NCBI RefSeq assembly: GCF_019375475.1
Contig: NZ_JAHXGQ010000004.1
Span: 248,001-312,000, forward strand
Length of the DNA stretch: 64,000 bases
DNA from: Saccharothrix obliqua
GTDB taxonomy: Bacteria > Actinomycetota > Actinomycetes > Mycobacteriales > Pseudonocardiaceae
Direction of reading: 5' to 3'
Shown here: in pieces, positions 1 to 8,875 of the stretch
How the letters are laid out: the number at the start of each line of letters is the position of its first letter
Numbering within the stretch: the stretch's first letter is position 1
Notes under the pieces: generated by a model
The model's input: the letters and a program-made list of their open reading frames with translations, nothing else
Databases searched by the model: none
Told to the model about the DNA's origin: nothing
Made by a program: the position numbers and the translations under genes

Positions 1-18
1 GACGACGAAAGGTGACCG

Positions 19-876
19 GTGGACGAGTTGGCTCAGCGGTTCGAGGCCCAGCGGGGGCACCTGCGGGCGGTCGCGTACCGGATGCTCGGTTCGCTGGCCG
101 AGGCCGAGGACGCGGTGCAGGAGACGTGGCTGCGGTTGAGCCGGGTCGACCCGGACGAGGTGGCCAACCTCGCCGCGTGGCTGCGGACCGTCGTGTCCCG
201 GGTCTGCCTGGACGTGCTGCGCGCCCGCCGCGCCCGACCCGAGGAACCGGTGGGCGACCTGCCGGAGCGGGTGTCCGAGGCCGACCCGGAGCAGGAGGCG
301 CTGCTGGCCGAGTCGGTCGGCCGGGCGTTGCTGGTCGTGCTGGACGCCCTGGCGCCCGCCGAGCGGGTGGCGTTCGTGCTGCACGACCTGTTCGCCGTGC
401 CGTTCGACGGGATCGGCCCCATCGTCGGGCGCACCACCACGACCACCAAGAAGCTCGCCAGCCGCGCCCGGCAGCGCGTGCGCGGCACGACCGACCTGCC
501 GGAAGCGGCGATCGCCCGGCACCGGGACGTGGTGGACGCGTTCCTGGCCGCCGCGCGCACCGGGGACCTGGCCGGGTTGCTGGCGGTGCTCGCGCCGGAC
601 GTGGTGCGGGTCGCCGACCCGGCCGTGCTGCCGCCCGGCGTGCCGGCCACCGCGTGTGGTGCGCGGGCCGTGGCGGAGGAGGCGGTGGTGCTCGCGACAC
701 CGTCCCGGTTCGCCGCGCCCGCCCTCCTGGACGGCGCGGTGGGCGCGGTCGTCGCGCCGTTCGGCCGGCTGGTGCTGGCGCTGGTGATCACCGTGCGCGA
801 CGACCGGGTGGCGCGGTTCGAGGTGGTCTCGAACCCGCGCCGGCTGGCCGCGTTGGAGGTCGCCGTGCTGCCGTGA
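19..876 (+). CDS. ECF41-type RNA polymerase sigma factor (SigJ-like) with C-terminal SnoaL-like domain
   Basis: The 285-aa product has the two-part layout of ECF41 sigma factors. Sigma region 2 covers about residues 5-70 (YRMLGSLAEAEDAVQETWLR), sigma region 4 about 105-155, and a SnoaL/NTF2-like domain about 170-285. In the family this extra domain modulates core binding, and usually no classical anti-sigma factor is used. The GTG start sits 7 bp after GAAAGGTG. Two oddities stand out. The region 4 recognition helix reads GRTTTTTKKLASRARQR, where relatives usually carry an RSPAAARQ-type sequence, and the family DGGG-type motif early in the SnoaL domain is replaced by ADPAVLPPG. No partner oxidoreductase or CMD gene lies immediately downstream. 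Family assignment is firm; promoter specificity may be altered. Confidence 0.9.
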   Translation: MDELAQRFEAQRGHLRAVAYRMLGSLAEAEDAVQETWLRLSRVDPDEVANLAAWLRTVVSRVCLDVLRARRARPEEPVGDLPERVSEADPEQEALLAESVGRALLVVLDALAPAERVAFVLHDLFAVPFDGIGPIVGRTTTTTKKLASRARQRVRGTTDLPEAAIARHRDVVDAFLAAARTGDLAGLLAVLAPDVVRVADPAVLPPGVPATACGARAVAEEAVVLATPSRFAAPALLDGAVGAVVAPFGRLVLALVITVRDDRVARFEVVSNPRRLAALEVAVLP

Positions 877-900
877 CGCCACGTGCGACCGCACGGGGCC

Positions 901-929
901 GGAACGGCCGGAAACTTCCGCGCCGTTCC
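901..929. promoter_or_regulatory. Long imperfect dyad between the sigma factor gene and the next gene
   Basis: The left arm GGAACGGCCGGAA (901-913) pairs with TTCCGCGCCGTTCC (916-929), with one unpaired C and a 2-nt centre. It lies 25 bp after the sigma stop and 38 bp before the next start. It could be a terminator stem without a T-run, or an operator. The sequence does not decide between them. Confidence 0.45.
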
Positions 930-966
930 GCACCGGTGCGCGGACCGCGGTCAATACCATGGGACG

Positions 967-1608
967 GTGCGTGATCCGTCCAGCCCACCACCGAAATCCG
1001 TCGTGGTCGCCCTGTTCGCGGTGGCCGCCGCGGCGGTGCTCGGCGCGGGCGCGTTGACCGCGGTGGCCGTCACCGGCTCCGGGCCGGACCGCGCCGCGGT
1101 GGTCGAGTCGGACGACCGCCCGTCGCCGACACCGCCCACCACGACCGAGCGCCCCGCCGGGCCGCCCCTGTGCCTGGTCGGTTCCTGGGAGTCCGCCGAG
1201 GAGCGGTCGATGGTGCGGTTCTACACCGACAACGACCCGATCCTGTTCACCGGCAGCGGGCGGCGGTACGAGTTCCGGCCCGACGGCACGGGCACGGAGC
1301 GGCAGGACAACGTCGTGCTGACCGGCAGCTACCAGGGCAACGAGCTGCGGATCGTCGCCAACGGCACGAACGAGTTCAGGTGGACCGCGACCGACAGGCA
1401 GCTCACCTACGTCGCGCGCACCGCGACCACCATGACGTACACGATGTTCGACCAGCGCGGGCTGATCGCCACGCAGCCGCTGGAGCCGGAGCCGGCCCTC
1501 AACGAGGTCGACGACTACACGTGCGAGGGCACGCGGGCCGTGGAGAGCAACGCGTCCGGGTACCGGGCGCGATGGGTTCGCACCGACGGAAGCGGGGTGT
1601 ACGGCTGA
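967..1608 (+). CDS. Membrane-anchored protein with lipocalin-like extracellular domain, function unknown
   Basis: A 213-aa product is obtained from the GTG at 967; an upstream ATG in the same frame would add a tail unlike a protein. A short cytoplasmic N-terminus is followed by one membrane helix at about residues 14-36. A Pro/Thr-rich spacer comes next, then a domain with alternating short beta-strands (GSWES, YEFRPDGTGTE, LTGSYQGNELRIV, TYTMF) reminiscent of small lipocalin-like stress proteins. Two Cys, one before the domain and one near its end (DDYTCEG), could form a disulfide outside the cell. The stop overlaps the protease start (TGATG), so the two are translationally coupled and probably act together at the cell surface. 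I do not recognise a family. Confidence 0.7.
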   Translation: MRDPSSPPPKSVVVALFAVAAAAVLGAGALTAVAVTGSGPDRAAVVESDDRPSPTPPTTTERPAGPPLCLVGSWESAEERSMVRFYTDNDPILFTGSGRRYEFRPDGTGTERQDNVVLTGSYQGNELRIVANGTNEFRWTATDRQLTYVARTATTMTYTMFDQRGLIATQPLEPEPALNEVDDYTCEGTRAVESNASGYRARWVRTDGSGVYG

Positions 1609-3272
1609 TGACGCGCTTCGCGGTTCTCGTCGGCGTGGCGGTGCTGCTGGCGCTGCACCCGCTGCCCGCCGCGGCGGACCCCTCCAGCCCGGAGGAACGC
1701 GCCGCGGCCGTGGCCCGGCCGGGTGTCGTGTTCCTGTCCGTCACGTGGCGCGGCTGGGTGCGGGACAAGCGGACCGGCGAGGTGTTCGGCGGCACCGGCG
1801 GGTACGAGGTGAAGACCGCGTGCAGCGGTGCGGTCATCAGCCCCGACGGCTACGTGGCGACCGCCAGCCACTGCGTCCACACCGGACCGCTCGGTGGTGG
1901 CGGCGCGTTGTTCGAGGCGGCGATCGCCGATCTCGCGGAGGTCGGTCGCGTGCGGGACGTGGCGAAGGCGCGTCAGGACTTCGCCGAGCGCGGTTCGGCC
2001 GAGGGCGCGACGCCGGACAGCCCCGTCGACCGGCGGATCCAGGTGGAGCGCGTGGAAGCACGCGATGGCGGGGAGGTGCGCGACATCGCGCCCGCGACCG
2101 TCGTGGACCTGGTCGCCCCCGAGGACGGCGACGTGGCGGTGCTGCGGGTACCGCGGCGCAACCTGCCGTCGATCGCGATCCGCGACGACCCGGCACCGGT
2201 CGGCACGCCCATCCTCGCCATCGGCTACCCGGGTTCCACCAGCACCGCGGTCGACCCGAGTTTGGAGCCGAGCAACAAGGACGGTCGGATATCGGCACGC
2301 CGGACGCAGGGCGGTCGGCCGTTCTACGAGTTCAGCGCCGCCGCCACGCGCGGTATGAGCGGCGGTCCCGTGGTGGACGTGCGGGGCGACGTGGTCGGCC
2401 TGATCAGCCAGGGCTCGCCGGGCGAGACGCAGGCGTTCAACCTCGCCGCCTCGACCCGGACGCTGGTGGAGGTGTTGCGGGCCGGGCGGCTCCAGGTCGG
2501 CACCGGTCCGCACGACCAGGACTTCCGGGCCGGTCTGGACCGCTACTACGAGGGCGACTACGACGGTGCGGTCGAGCACTTCGACGCCGCGATCGCCGGT
2601 TCGCCGGGCCACCGGCAGGCCGCCGAGTTCCGCCGGCTCGCGGCGGACAAGGGCGGTGTGGCGGGCAGTTCGCCCACGACCCTGTTGGTGGTGCTCGCGA
2701 TCGCGTGCGGCGGCCTGGCCGTGGCCGCCGCGACCGCGGGCACGGCGGTCCTCGTCACCCGCCGCCGGCGGCTCGCCGGCCGCTCCCCGACCACCACGAC
2801 CCCGTACGGCGCGGCTCCCCCGGCGGGCGGATTCCCCGCTGCGGCGGCACCTCCCGCCGCCGGGTACCACCCGACCTCCCCACCGGGGATCGGATTCCCC
2901 GGCGCGGCAACGGCTTCGCCCACCCCGACGGCACGGCCGGCGAACGGCTCCCCGTCCGAGGGCGTGCGGTCCGAAGCGCCGACCGCGTCGTACTCGAACC
3001 CCGAGCGGGTGCCCGCCCCGGAGGACGGGCCGACCACGCACCGCTCGGGCCTACCAGTTGTTCTCGGCGTGGAGCCACAGACCGACCGCCAGGGCGAGGC
3101 CGACCAAACTGAACGGGTTGAACGAGCCCTCGGACAGCAGCAGGCCGATGATCAGGCTGAGCACGCTGCTGATGACGTACACCCGAGGACCCCACTGGCG
3201 GGTCAGCCAAGCGCCGACCAGGCCGACGAGGGCGATCAGGCTCATCACGACGACGAACGTCATCGCCCGTAA
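1608..3272 (+). CDS. Trypsin-like serine protease with signal peptide and C-terminal membrane anchor
   Basis: The 554-aa product starts with a signal peptide (about residues 1-22). A chymotrypsin-fold protease domain follows, with the triad His88 (TASHC), Asp175 (EDGDVAVLRV) and Ser251 (TRGMSGGPVV). Next come a TPR-like helical stretch (about 305-345, DRYYEGDYDGAVEHFDAAI), a membrane helix (about 358-384) followed by RRRR, and a Pro/Ala-rich cytoplasmic tail. The protease domain should therefore lie outside the cell. ATG 1608 overlaps the previous stop. The last ~74 residues (3051-3272) are encoded antisense to the convergent membrane-protein gene and have low-complexity composition. The natural stop may once have lain near 3050. 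Confidence 0.85.
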   Translation: MTRFAVLVGVAVLLALHPLPAAADPSSPEERAAAVARPGVVFLSVTWRGWVRDKRTGEVFGGTGGYEVKTACSGAVISPDGYVATASHCVHTGPLGGGGALFEAAIADLAEVGRVRDVAKARQDFAERGSAEGATPDSPVDRRIQVERVEARDGGEVRDIAPATVVDLVAPEDGDVAVLRVPRRNLPSIAIRDDPAPVGTPILAIGYPGSTSTAVDPSLEPSNKDGRISARRTQGGRPFYEFSAAATRGMSGGPVVDVRGDVVGLISQGSPGETQAFNLAASTRTLVEVLRAGRLQVGTGPHDQDFRAGLDRYYEGDYDGAVEHFDAAIAGSPGHRQAAEFRRLAADKGGVAGSSPTTLLVVLAIACGGLAVAAATAGTAVLVTRRRRLAGRSPTTTTPYGAAPPAGGFPAAAAPPAAGYHPTSPPGIGFPGAATASPTPTARPANGSPSEGVRSEAPTASYSNPERVPAPEDGPTTHRSGLPVVLGVEPQTDRQGEADQTERVERALGQQQADDQAEHAADDVHPRTPLAGQPSADQADEGDQAHHDDERHRP

Positions 3273-3437
3273 CGACGCGTCGTCCCACTCGGCGCCGTGA
3301 TCGGCTTCGTCGACCACCCCGGCCACGCCCACCACGAGCGCGAACAGGTTGGCCAACGAGACGATCACCAGCAGTACGACGATCCCGGTGGACTTCTTCG
3401 GCCTCCGGCCGGCGGGGTCGAGCGCGGGTTCGGTCAT
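3051..3437 (-). CDS. Small integral membrane protein, unknown function
   Basis: The 128-aa product begins with a short basic cytoplasmic N-terminus (GRRPKK) and has four hydrophobic segments at about residues 17-40, 58-80, 84-102 and 107-122. It ends in a polar HAENNW tail. ATG at 3437 is preceded by GAAAGGA at good spacing, which supports it as a real gene. It converges with, and overlaps by 222 bp, the tail of the protease gene. No catalytic motif was seen. It resembles the many small actinobacterial four-helix membrane proteins of unknown role. Confidence 0.75.
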   Translation of the reverse strand: MTEPALDPAGRRPKKSTGIVVLLVIVSLANLFALVVGVAGVVDEADHGAEWDDASLRAMTFVVVMSLIALVGLVGAWLTRQWGPRVYVISSVLSLIIGLLLSEGSFNPFSLVGLALAVGLWLHAENNW

Positions 3438-3471
3438 GGTGGTGTCCTTTCAGCGGAACTGCCGGCAGAAA

Positions 3472-4293
3472 CTAGTGGCCCGGCCCGGGTCCGGACGAGG
3501 CCGGCGGCGGGGGAACCTTCCGGTTGCGCGCGGCGCGGACCACCTCGGCCAGGTCCGCCGAGGTGACCAACCGCAGTTCGGCGGCCCGGCGGGCGACGGC
3601 GAACCGGGTGTTCTGCAACCGCCCCGCGCGCGGTGCGAGGAACGGGTCACCGGTGACGCCGAACGCGATGGCGGAAATGGCCCGGATGGCGTCGTCCACG
3701 CGTTGCGGCCGGTGCAGGTTCCACGCGTAGCCGTGCCATTCCAGCACCCGTTCGCAGACCTCCCGGTTCGACGGCGGGCGGGGGTAGTCGTCGTTGCCCG
3801 CCAACCACGGTTCGCACAGCGCGAGCGCCACGAACCAGTCGCGGCTCCCGCGCACGAGACCGGGTCCCTTCCCGGTGTCGCCGTCGTCGGGCGGCGGCGC
3901 GGACGGCGCGGGGGCGCCCTCGACGTCGATGTTCACCACCAGGTCGGTGAAACCACGCTCGCCCTGCCTGCCGAGCAGCAGCACGAGCTGGTTCTCGCCG
4001 CGGTCGAGCAACGCGGACATGGACCGCGCCAGGATCACCCGCCGCGCGCCGCCGGGCGCGTCGAACAGGCTGGACAGCTGCGCCTCGCCCGCACCGACCC
4101 AGTGCAGCGCCACGGTGTCCGAGCCGACCACGAGTTCACCGACCAGGCGGGACACGTGCGGCGCGCAGTCGGGCAGGGTCAACGCGACCCGGCCGGGCGC
4201 CGCCGCACGCGGTGCGCGCCCGAACAACAACGTCTCGCCCGGCCGCAGCACCACCGCGCCCGTGCCGGGCGCCCTGACCACCACGCGTGGCAT
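3472..4293 (-). CDS. FHA-like domain protein, partner of the STAND kinase
   Basis: The 273-aa product starts at ATG 4293, 7 nt after the AGGGGG that follows the kinase stop. Only 10 nt separate the genes, so they form one operon. Residues 1-105 look like an FHA fold: an early LLFGRAP segment stands in for the FHA GR, and a CAPHVSRLVGELVV segment for the SxxH region. After an acidic Pro-rich linker (about 128-145), the C-terminal half is helical (DWFVALALCEPWLA, then VCERVLEWHGYAW) and ends in a Pro-rich tail. The layout suggests that a phosphothreonine reader couples kinase output to an effector or DNA-binding-like C-terminal domain. The partner role is inferred from gene order; the FHA call is moderate. 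Confidence 0.65.
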   Translation of the reverse strand: MPRVVVRAPGTGAVVLRPGETLLFGRAPRAAAPGRVALTLPDCAPHVSRLVGELVVGSDTVALHWVGAGEAQLSSLFDAPGGARRVILARSMSALLDRGENQLVLLLGRQGERGFTDLVVNIDVEGAPAPSAPPPDDGDTGKGPGLVRGSRDWFVALALCEPWLAGNDDYPRPPSNREVCERVLEWHGYAWNLHRPQRVDDAIRAISAIAFGVTGDPFLAPRAGRLQNTRFAVARRAAELRLVTSADLAEVVRAARNRKVPPPPASSGPGPGH

Positions 4294-4303
4294 CGCGGTC
4301 CCC

Positions 4304-7300
4304 CTAACGCGGGCAGTTCGGCGGGTCGCCGCGGTCCGGCCCGAGCGCTTCCCACTCCTCGGCCAGCGTGTCGCGGTCCAGCAGCGCGCACAACGCCGCC
4401 ACACCGCGATCCGGGTCGAGGTCCCAGACCCGGCTCACGCCGTCCGCGCCGCCGCTGGCCAGCCGCTTCCCGGTGGAGTCGAACGCCACGTCGTTGAGCT
4501 GGTCCTCGTGCCGGTCGAGCCGGGCCAGCGAACGCCCGGTCGCCGCGTCCCACACGCGCACCACGGTGTCCTGGCTCGCCGCCGCGATCAGCCGGCCGTC
4601 GGGGCTGTAGGCGATGCGCCGCACGGTGGAGTCGCTGCCGGTGAGTTCACCCACCTGCTGCCGGTCCCGCACCCGCCACAGCCGCACCACGCGGTCCGAG
4701 CCGCCGGTGGCGAGCACCGCGCCGTCCGGGCTGAACTCGGCGTCGATCGCGATGCCCTCGTGACCGGGCAGCAGGTCGAGCTGCGCGCCCGGGTCGACCA
4801 GGTTCCACAGGCCGACCTTGCCCGCGGACAACGTCACGGCCAGCGTCCGGCCGTCCGGGCTGAACGCGATCCCGTTGGGGTGGTTGGCCCCGGTCTCGTC
4901 GGCCTGGCTGTTGCGCGGGTTGTCGCGGGTGGGCCTGCGCTGCGGCGACTCGGCGAGGTTCGCCGCGTCCAGCAGCAGCACCTCGTCGCGGTCCTCGGAC
5001 GAGGTGGCCGGCGCGCGCCCGCCGACCGCGATCTTCCGGCCGTCCGGGCTGAACCGGACGGCGGCGAACACGGTCCCGGGCCGCGTGAAGCGGTGCAGCT
5101 CGGTGCCGTCCGACTGCCACAGCACGACCACGCCGTCCTCGCCGACGGTGACCAGTTGCGTCCCGTCCGGGTTGAACGCCACGTCGTGCGCGGGGCCCTT
5201 GTGCGCGTTGATCCGCCGCACCAGGTCGCCCTTGGCGGTGTCCCACAGCGTCAGCGCCCCCGCGCCGTCCACGGCCGCCAGGAGGTCGCCGTTCGGCTGG
5301 AACTCCACCCCGACGACGGCGCTGGACCGGTCGCCGAGCGCGGTGCGCAGCAGCGACCACGTGGTGATCTCGCCCGCCGAGTCCGCGCCGACCAGGGTGT
5401 GCCCGTCACCCGACACCGCGACGCTGTAGGTGGTGACGGACCGGGTGGCGAGGCGTGCGACGAGCGAGCCGTTCGCCGGGTCCCACGCGTAGACGCTGGT
5501 GCCGATGCCACTGGCGATCACGGTGGTGCCGGTGGGGCTGAACACCACGGAGCTGAGGCCGCCCTCGGACGTGTTGAGCGTCAGCCGCTCCGCCCACGAC
5601 GACGTGTCCCACAGCCGGACGGTGCGGTCGACGGACGCCGTGGCGAGCGTGGCGCCCGTGGCGTCGAACGCCATGGACGACACGTTGTCGGTGTGCGCGG
5701 CGAGGTTCGCGACCAGCACGCCGTCCGCGACCCGGTGCACCTCCACCTTGTCCCCGGCGGTGGTGGCGATGAGCTTCCCGTCCGGGCTGTAGGCCATGAA
5801 GATCGAGGGCGACGCCTGGAAGGACGCGATCTCCGTCCACGTCCGCACGTCCCACACCACGACACCCTTGTCCATCAGCGCCGCCAACGTCCTGCCGTCA
5901 CGCGAGATCGCCGTGTCGATGGCGACACCGGGCAGCCGCTTGAGCAGCTTGCGCCCGGCGACGTCCCACACGGTGACGCTCTGCTGGGTCGGGTTGGCGA
6001 CGGCGAGCAGCTTCCCGTCCGGTGTCATCGACACGGTGCGGTACCAGCCGCCGGAGTCGTCGAGCACCGCGAGCTGGGTGCGGCGCGGGAGGTCCCACAA
6101 CCGCAGCGTGCCGTCCCGGCCGCCGGTCGCGGCGACCGCGGCGTCCGCGCTCATCGCGATGGACGAGACGACGCCGTCGTGCTTGCCCATCCGGCCGCGG
6201 TAGCTGTCGGTCTGGGCGGCGAGCAACGCGCTGCGGCTCTCCACGGTCTCACCGGCCTGCCACGAGCCGAGTGCGGACAGCGCGCTGCGGCGCGGGTCGA
6301 CACCGCGCGCCAGCGACGCCTCGAAGGCGAGCTGCCGGGACAGCCCGAGCTGCCGCGACGCGTCGGCCCGGTCGCGCTCGTCGTTCGCGTCCTGCTGGAG
6401 CCGCATCGCCACCACCACCGTGCCGCCCGCCACCACGAGCAACGCGGTGAGGGCCGCGACGAGGGCGCGCAGCCGCCGGGTGCGCTGCCGCGCCGCCCGC
6501 TGGCCCGCCTGCTCGGCGGTGTCGGAGCGGATCAGGAACTCCTGTTCCAGGGGCTGCAACCGGACCCGGTCGCGTGCGGTGTCCAGCCACGCGGTGAGGG
6601 CCGCGAGCCGCACGCCCCGGTACAGGTCGTCGGCGTGCTGCCCGGACTCGGCCCACACCCGCACCGCGTCGGTGAACCGGCGGTGCTGGATCAGGCCCGC
6701 CCGGTCCTCGTCGATCCAGCCCCGCAGCCTCGGCCACGCGGTCAGCAGCGCCTCGTGGCTGAGCCGCGCGCCGGTGCCGTCCACCGTGACCAGGCGGGCG
6801 TTGATGAGGTGGTCGACCACGGCGGGCGCGGGCAGCTCGCGCGGGTCCACGCGCCGGCGCACGACCGTGCCGTCGTCGAACACGGTCACCATGCGCAGCA
6901 TGGTGTCGCGCAGGAGCTGCCGCCCCGTCGGGTCGAGCCGGTCGTGGATCTCGTCGGCCGTGCGGGAGACCGCGCCGTCGATGCCGCCGACCCGCCGGTA
7001 CGCGGCGAGCGTGAGGACGTCGCCCTCGCGGTGGTGCCACGTCTCGCGCAGCGCGTGCGCGAGCCTGGGCAGCGCGCCGGGGTCGTAGCCGATCTCGCCA
7101 CGCACGCCGAGGTCGGCGATGAGCCGTTCGGGCAGGCCGGGCTCGACCTCCAGGCCCGCGTCCCGCGCCGGGGTGACGATGGCCTGCCGCAGCTCGGTGG
7201 CGGTCATCGGGCCGAGCAGCACGGGCGCGGTCAGCGCGGGCCGCAGCGGCGCCAGCTCGATGCACCGGTCCACCAGGTCGGCACGCACGGCGAGCACCAC

Positions 7301-8755
7301 GATCGCCGGGCTCGCGGACGCGAGGGCCGTGGCGTACGCGATCCGGTCCGGTTCCGGCACCCCGTGGGTGAACAGCTCCTCGAACTGGTCCACGAAGAGC
7401 ACCGGCCGGGCCGTGGCCGCGCCGACGGACCGCGCGCACAGCTCGCCGAACCGGCCGGGCGTCTCGCGGATCACCCGCGCCCACTCCACCGCGCCGACCG
7501 GCGACCGGGCGGCCATCGCGGCGGCCAGCCCGCCCACCGGGTCGCGGCCGGGGGTGAGCACGACCTGCGGCCACTCCTGCTCGGACGCCTCGCCCGCCAG
7601 CGCGGGCAGCAGGCCGGCCCGGACGACCGACGACTTGCCGGAGCCGGACGCGCCGACCACGACCACCGGTTCACCCGTGTCGAGCTGTTCGGCCAGCCGC
7701 ACCAGCAGGTCGGACACCACGTGGTCGCGGCCGTGGAAGACGTCCGCGTCGGACCGCTCGAAACCGCTCAGGCCGGGGTACGGGCACACCGGCGGCGCAC
7801 CGAGCTTGCGGGTCGCGGGGCGGCGCGCGCCGGACGCACGCACGATGGCCTTCACCAGGCGGCCCTGGTCGCGTTCCTTGGACGGGCCGGACGCGGTCGG
7901 CTTCGCCGGTCGGGCGGTGTCGCCGGAGTACGCGGCGGCCTCGGCGGCGCTGATCATCGCGGTCACCGACTCGAAGCGGCGGCCGGGTTCCTTGGCCAGG
8001 GCACGCAGCACCACGGCGTCCAGCGCGGGGGTGATGGTCCGCACGAACACGGACGGGGCGGGCGGCGGCTGGAGCAGGTGGCCCGCGACCTTGGCCGCCA
8101 TGTCGTCCGCCGGGTACGGCAGCCGCCCGGTCAGGCACTCGAACAACACGCACGCCAGCGAATACTGGTCGGCGCGGCCGTCGACCGCGCCCCGGGAGAG
8201 GCGTTCGGGCGCCATGTAGTCCCACGACCCGATCAGGTCTCCGGACTGGGTGAGCACGGTCGCCTCGGGCGAGGTCTCCCGGGCGATGCCGAAATCCGCG
8301 AGGTACGCCTTGCCCGCGCCGTCGACCATGATGTTCGACGGCTTCACGTCCCGGTGCACGAGACCGCCGGCGTGCGCCGCGTCCAGTGCGCGCGCGACCT
8401 GCCGCAGTACCGCCAGCGCCCGGTCCTGGTCGACCTCGCCCCGGCCGAGCATCCGGCGCAGGTCGGTGCCGTCGACCAGCATCATGTCCAGGAACAGCTG
8501 GCCGTCGATCTCGCCGAAGTCGTGGACCGGGATGACGTTGGGGTGGCGCAGCGCGGCGGCGAGGCGCGCCTCGCGCTGGAACCGGGCGCGGAACTCGGGG
8601 TCGGCGGACGCGGACGGCAGCTTCTTCAACGCGACGATGCGGTCGTTCGCGGTGTCGTAGGCCCGGTAGACGACGCCCATACCGCCTTGGCCGAGCATCC
8701 CGAGGATGCGGTACGGCCCGAAATCCGGTAACTCGGCCCGCTGGTCCGCTGCCAT
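4304..8755 (-). CDS. Ser/Thr protein kinase - STAND NTPase - 14-blade WD40 fusion
   Basis: The 1483-aa product starts at ATG 8755 with AGGGGG 5 nt upstream; a GTG at 8782 is in frame but has no clear ribosome site. Domains in order: a PknB-type kinase (about 13-280) with GQGGMGVVY, Lys44, HRDVKPSN (Asp136) and DFG (Asp154); a linker; and a nSTAND-type P-loop domain (about 325-740) with Walker A GASGSGKSS (368-376) and Walker B VLFVDQFEE (452-460). A membrane helix follows (about 764-784), then fourteen WD-type repeats (about 857-1460), enough for two seven-blade propellers. All kinase catalytic residues are present. The topology places the kinase and STAND modules inside the cell and the propellers outside. 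The FHA-like gene follows directly. Ligand and substrate are unknown. Confidence 0.93.
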   Translation of the reverse strand: MAADQRAELPDFGPYRILGMLGQGGMGVVYRAYDTANDRIVALKKLPSASADPEFRARFQREARLAAALRHPNVIPVHDFGEIDGQLFLDMMLVDGTDLRRMLGRGEVDQDRALAVLRQVARALDAAHAGGLVHRDVKPSNIMVDGAGKAYLADFGIARETSPEATVLTQSGDLIGSWDYMAPERLSRGAVDGRADQYSLACVLFECLTGRLPYPADDMAAKVAGHLLQPPPAPSVFVRTITPALDAVVLRALAKEPGRRFESVTAMISAAEAAAYSGDTARPAKPTASGPSKERDQGRLVKAIVRASGARRPATRKLGAPPVCPYPGLSGFERSDADVFHGRDHVVSDLLVRLAEQLDTGEPVVVVGASGSGKSSVVRAGLLPALAGEASEQEWPQVVLTPGRDPVGGLAAAMAARSPVGAVEWARVIRETPGRFGELCARSVGAATARPVLFVDQFEELFTHGVPEPDRIAYATALASASPAIVVLAVRADLVDRCIELAPLRPALTAPVLLGPMTATELRQAIVTPARDAGLEVEPGLPERLIADLGVRGEIGYDPGALPRLAHALRETWHHREGDVLTLAAYRRVGGIDGAVSRTADEIHDRLDPTGRQLLRDTMLRMVTVFDDGTVVRRRVDPRELPAPAVVDHLINARLVTVDGTGARLSHEALLTAWPRLRGWIDEDRAGLIQHRRFTDAVRVWAESGQHADDLYRGVRLAALTAWLDTARDRVRLQPLEQEFLIRSDTAEQAGQRAARQRTRRLRALVAALTALLVVAGGTVVVAMRLQQDANDERDRADASRQLGLSRQLAFEASLARGVDPRRSALSALGSWQAGETVESRSALLAAQTDSYRGRMGKHDGVVSSIAMSADAAVAATGGRDGTLRLWDLPRRTQLAVLDDSGGWYRTVSMTPDGKLLAVANPTQQSVTVWDVAGRKLLKRLPGVAIDTAISRDGRTLAALMDKGVVVWDVRTWTEIASFQASPSIFMAYSPDGKLIATTAGDKVEVHRVADGVLVANLAAHTDNVSSMAFDATGATLATASVDRTVRLWDTSSWAERLTLNTSEGGLSSVVFSPTGTTVIASGIGTSVYAWDPANGSLVARLATRSVTTYSVAVSGDGHTLVGADSAGEITTWSLLRTALGDRSSAVVGVEFQPNGDLLAAVDGAGALTLWDTAKGDLVRRINAHKGPAHDVAFNPDGTQLVTVGEDGVVVLWQSDGTELHRFTRPGTVFAAVRFSPDGRKIAVGGRAPATSSEDRDEVLLLDAANLAESPQRRPTRDNPRNSQADETGANHPNGIAFSPDGRTLAVTLSAGKVGLWNLVDPGAQLDLLPGHEGIAIDAEFSPDGAVLATGGSDRVVRLWRVRDRQQVGELTGSDSTVRRIAYSPDGRLIAAASQDTVVRVWDAATGRSLARLDRHEDQLNDVAFDSTGKRLASGGADGVSRVWDLDPDRGVAALCALLDRDTLAEEWEALGPDRGDPPNCPR

Positions 8756-8875
8756 CGACGCCCCCTGTCCCGTGACGGTCACGACACGTGGTGAGACAGC
8801 GCGACGGGCCGTCGGGTTCCCTCGGGTCCGGGGCGGGGTCCCCGGAGCGGCCGTCCGTTCCGGTACGCCGCGGTT

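Noticed and set aside
883-966. Upstream ATG extension of the membrane-anchored protein
   Set aside because: The added residues are not protein-like and run over a long dyad; GTG 967 places the membrane helix normally.
1515-3041. 508-aa open frame on the minus strand opposite the protease
   Set aside because: Low-complexity Arg/Gly/His-rich translation without a ribosome site; the plus strand carries signal peptide, triad and anchor.
3794-8731. 1645-aa open frame on the plus strand opposite the kinase gene
   Set aside because: Antisense frame made long by GC bias. Composition is Arg/Gly/His/Pro-rich with no domain, while the minus strand has intact kinase, P-loop and WD motifs.
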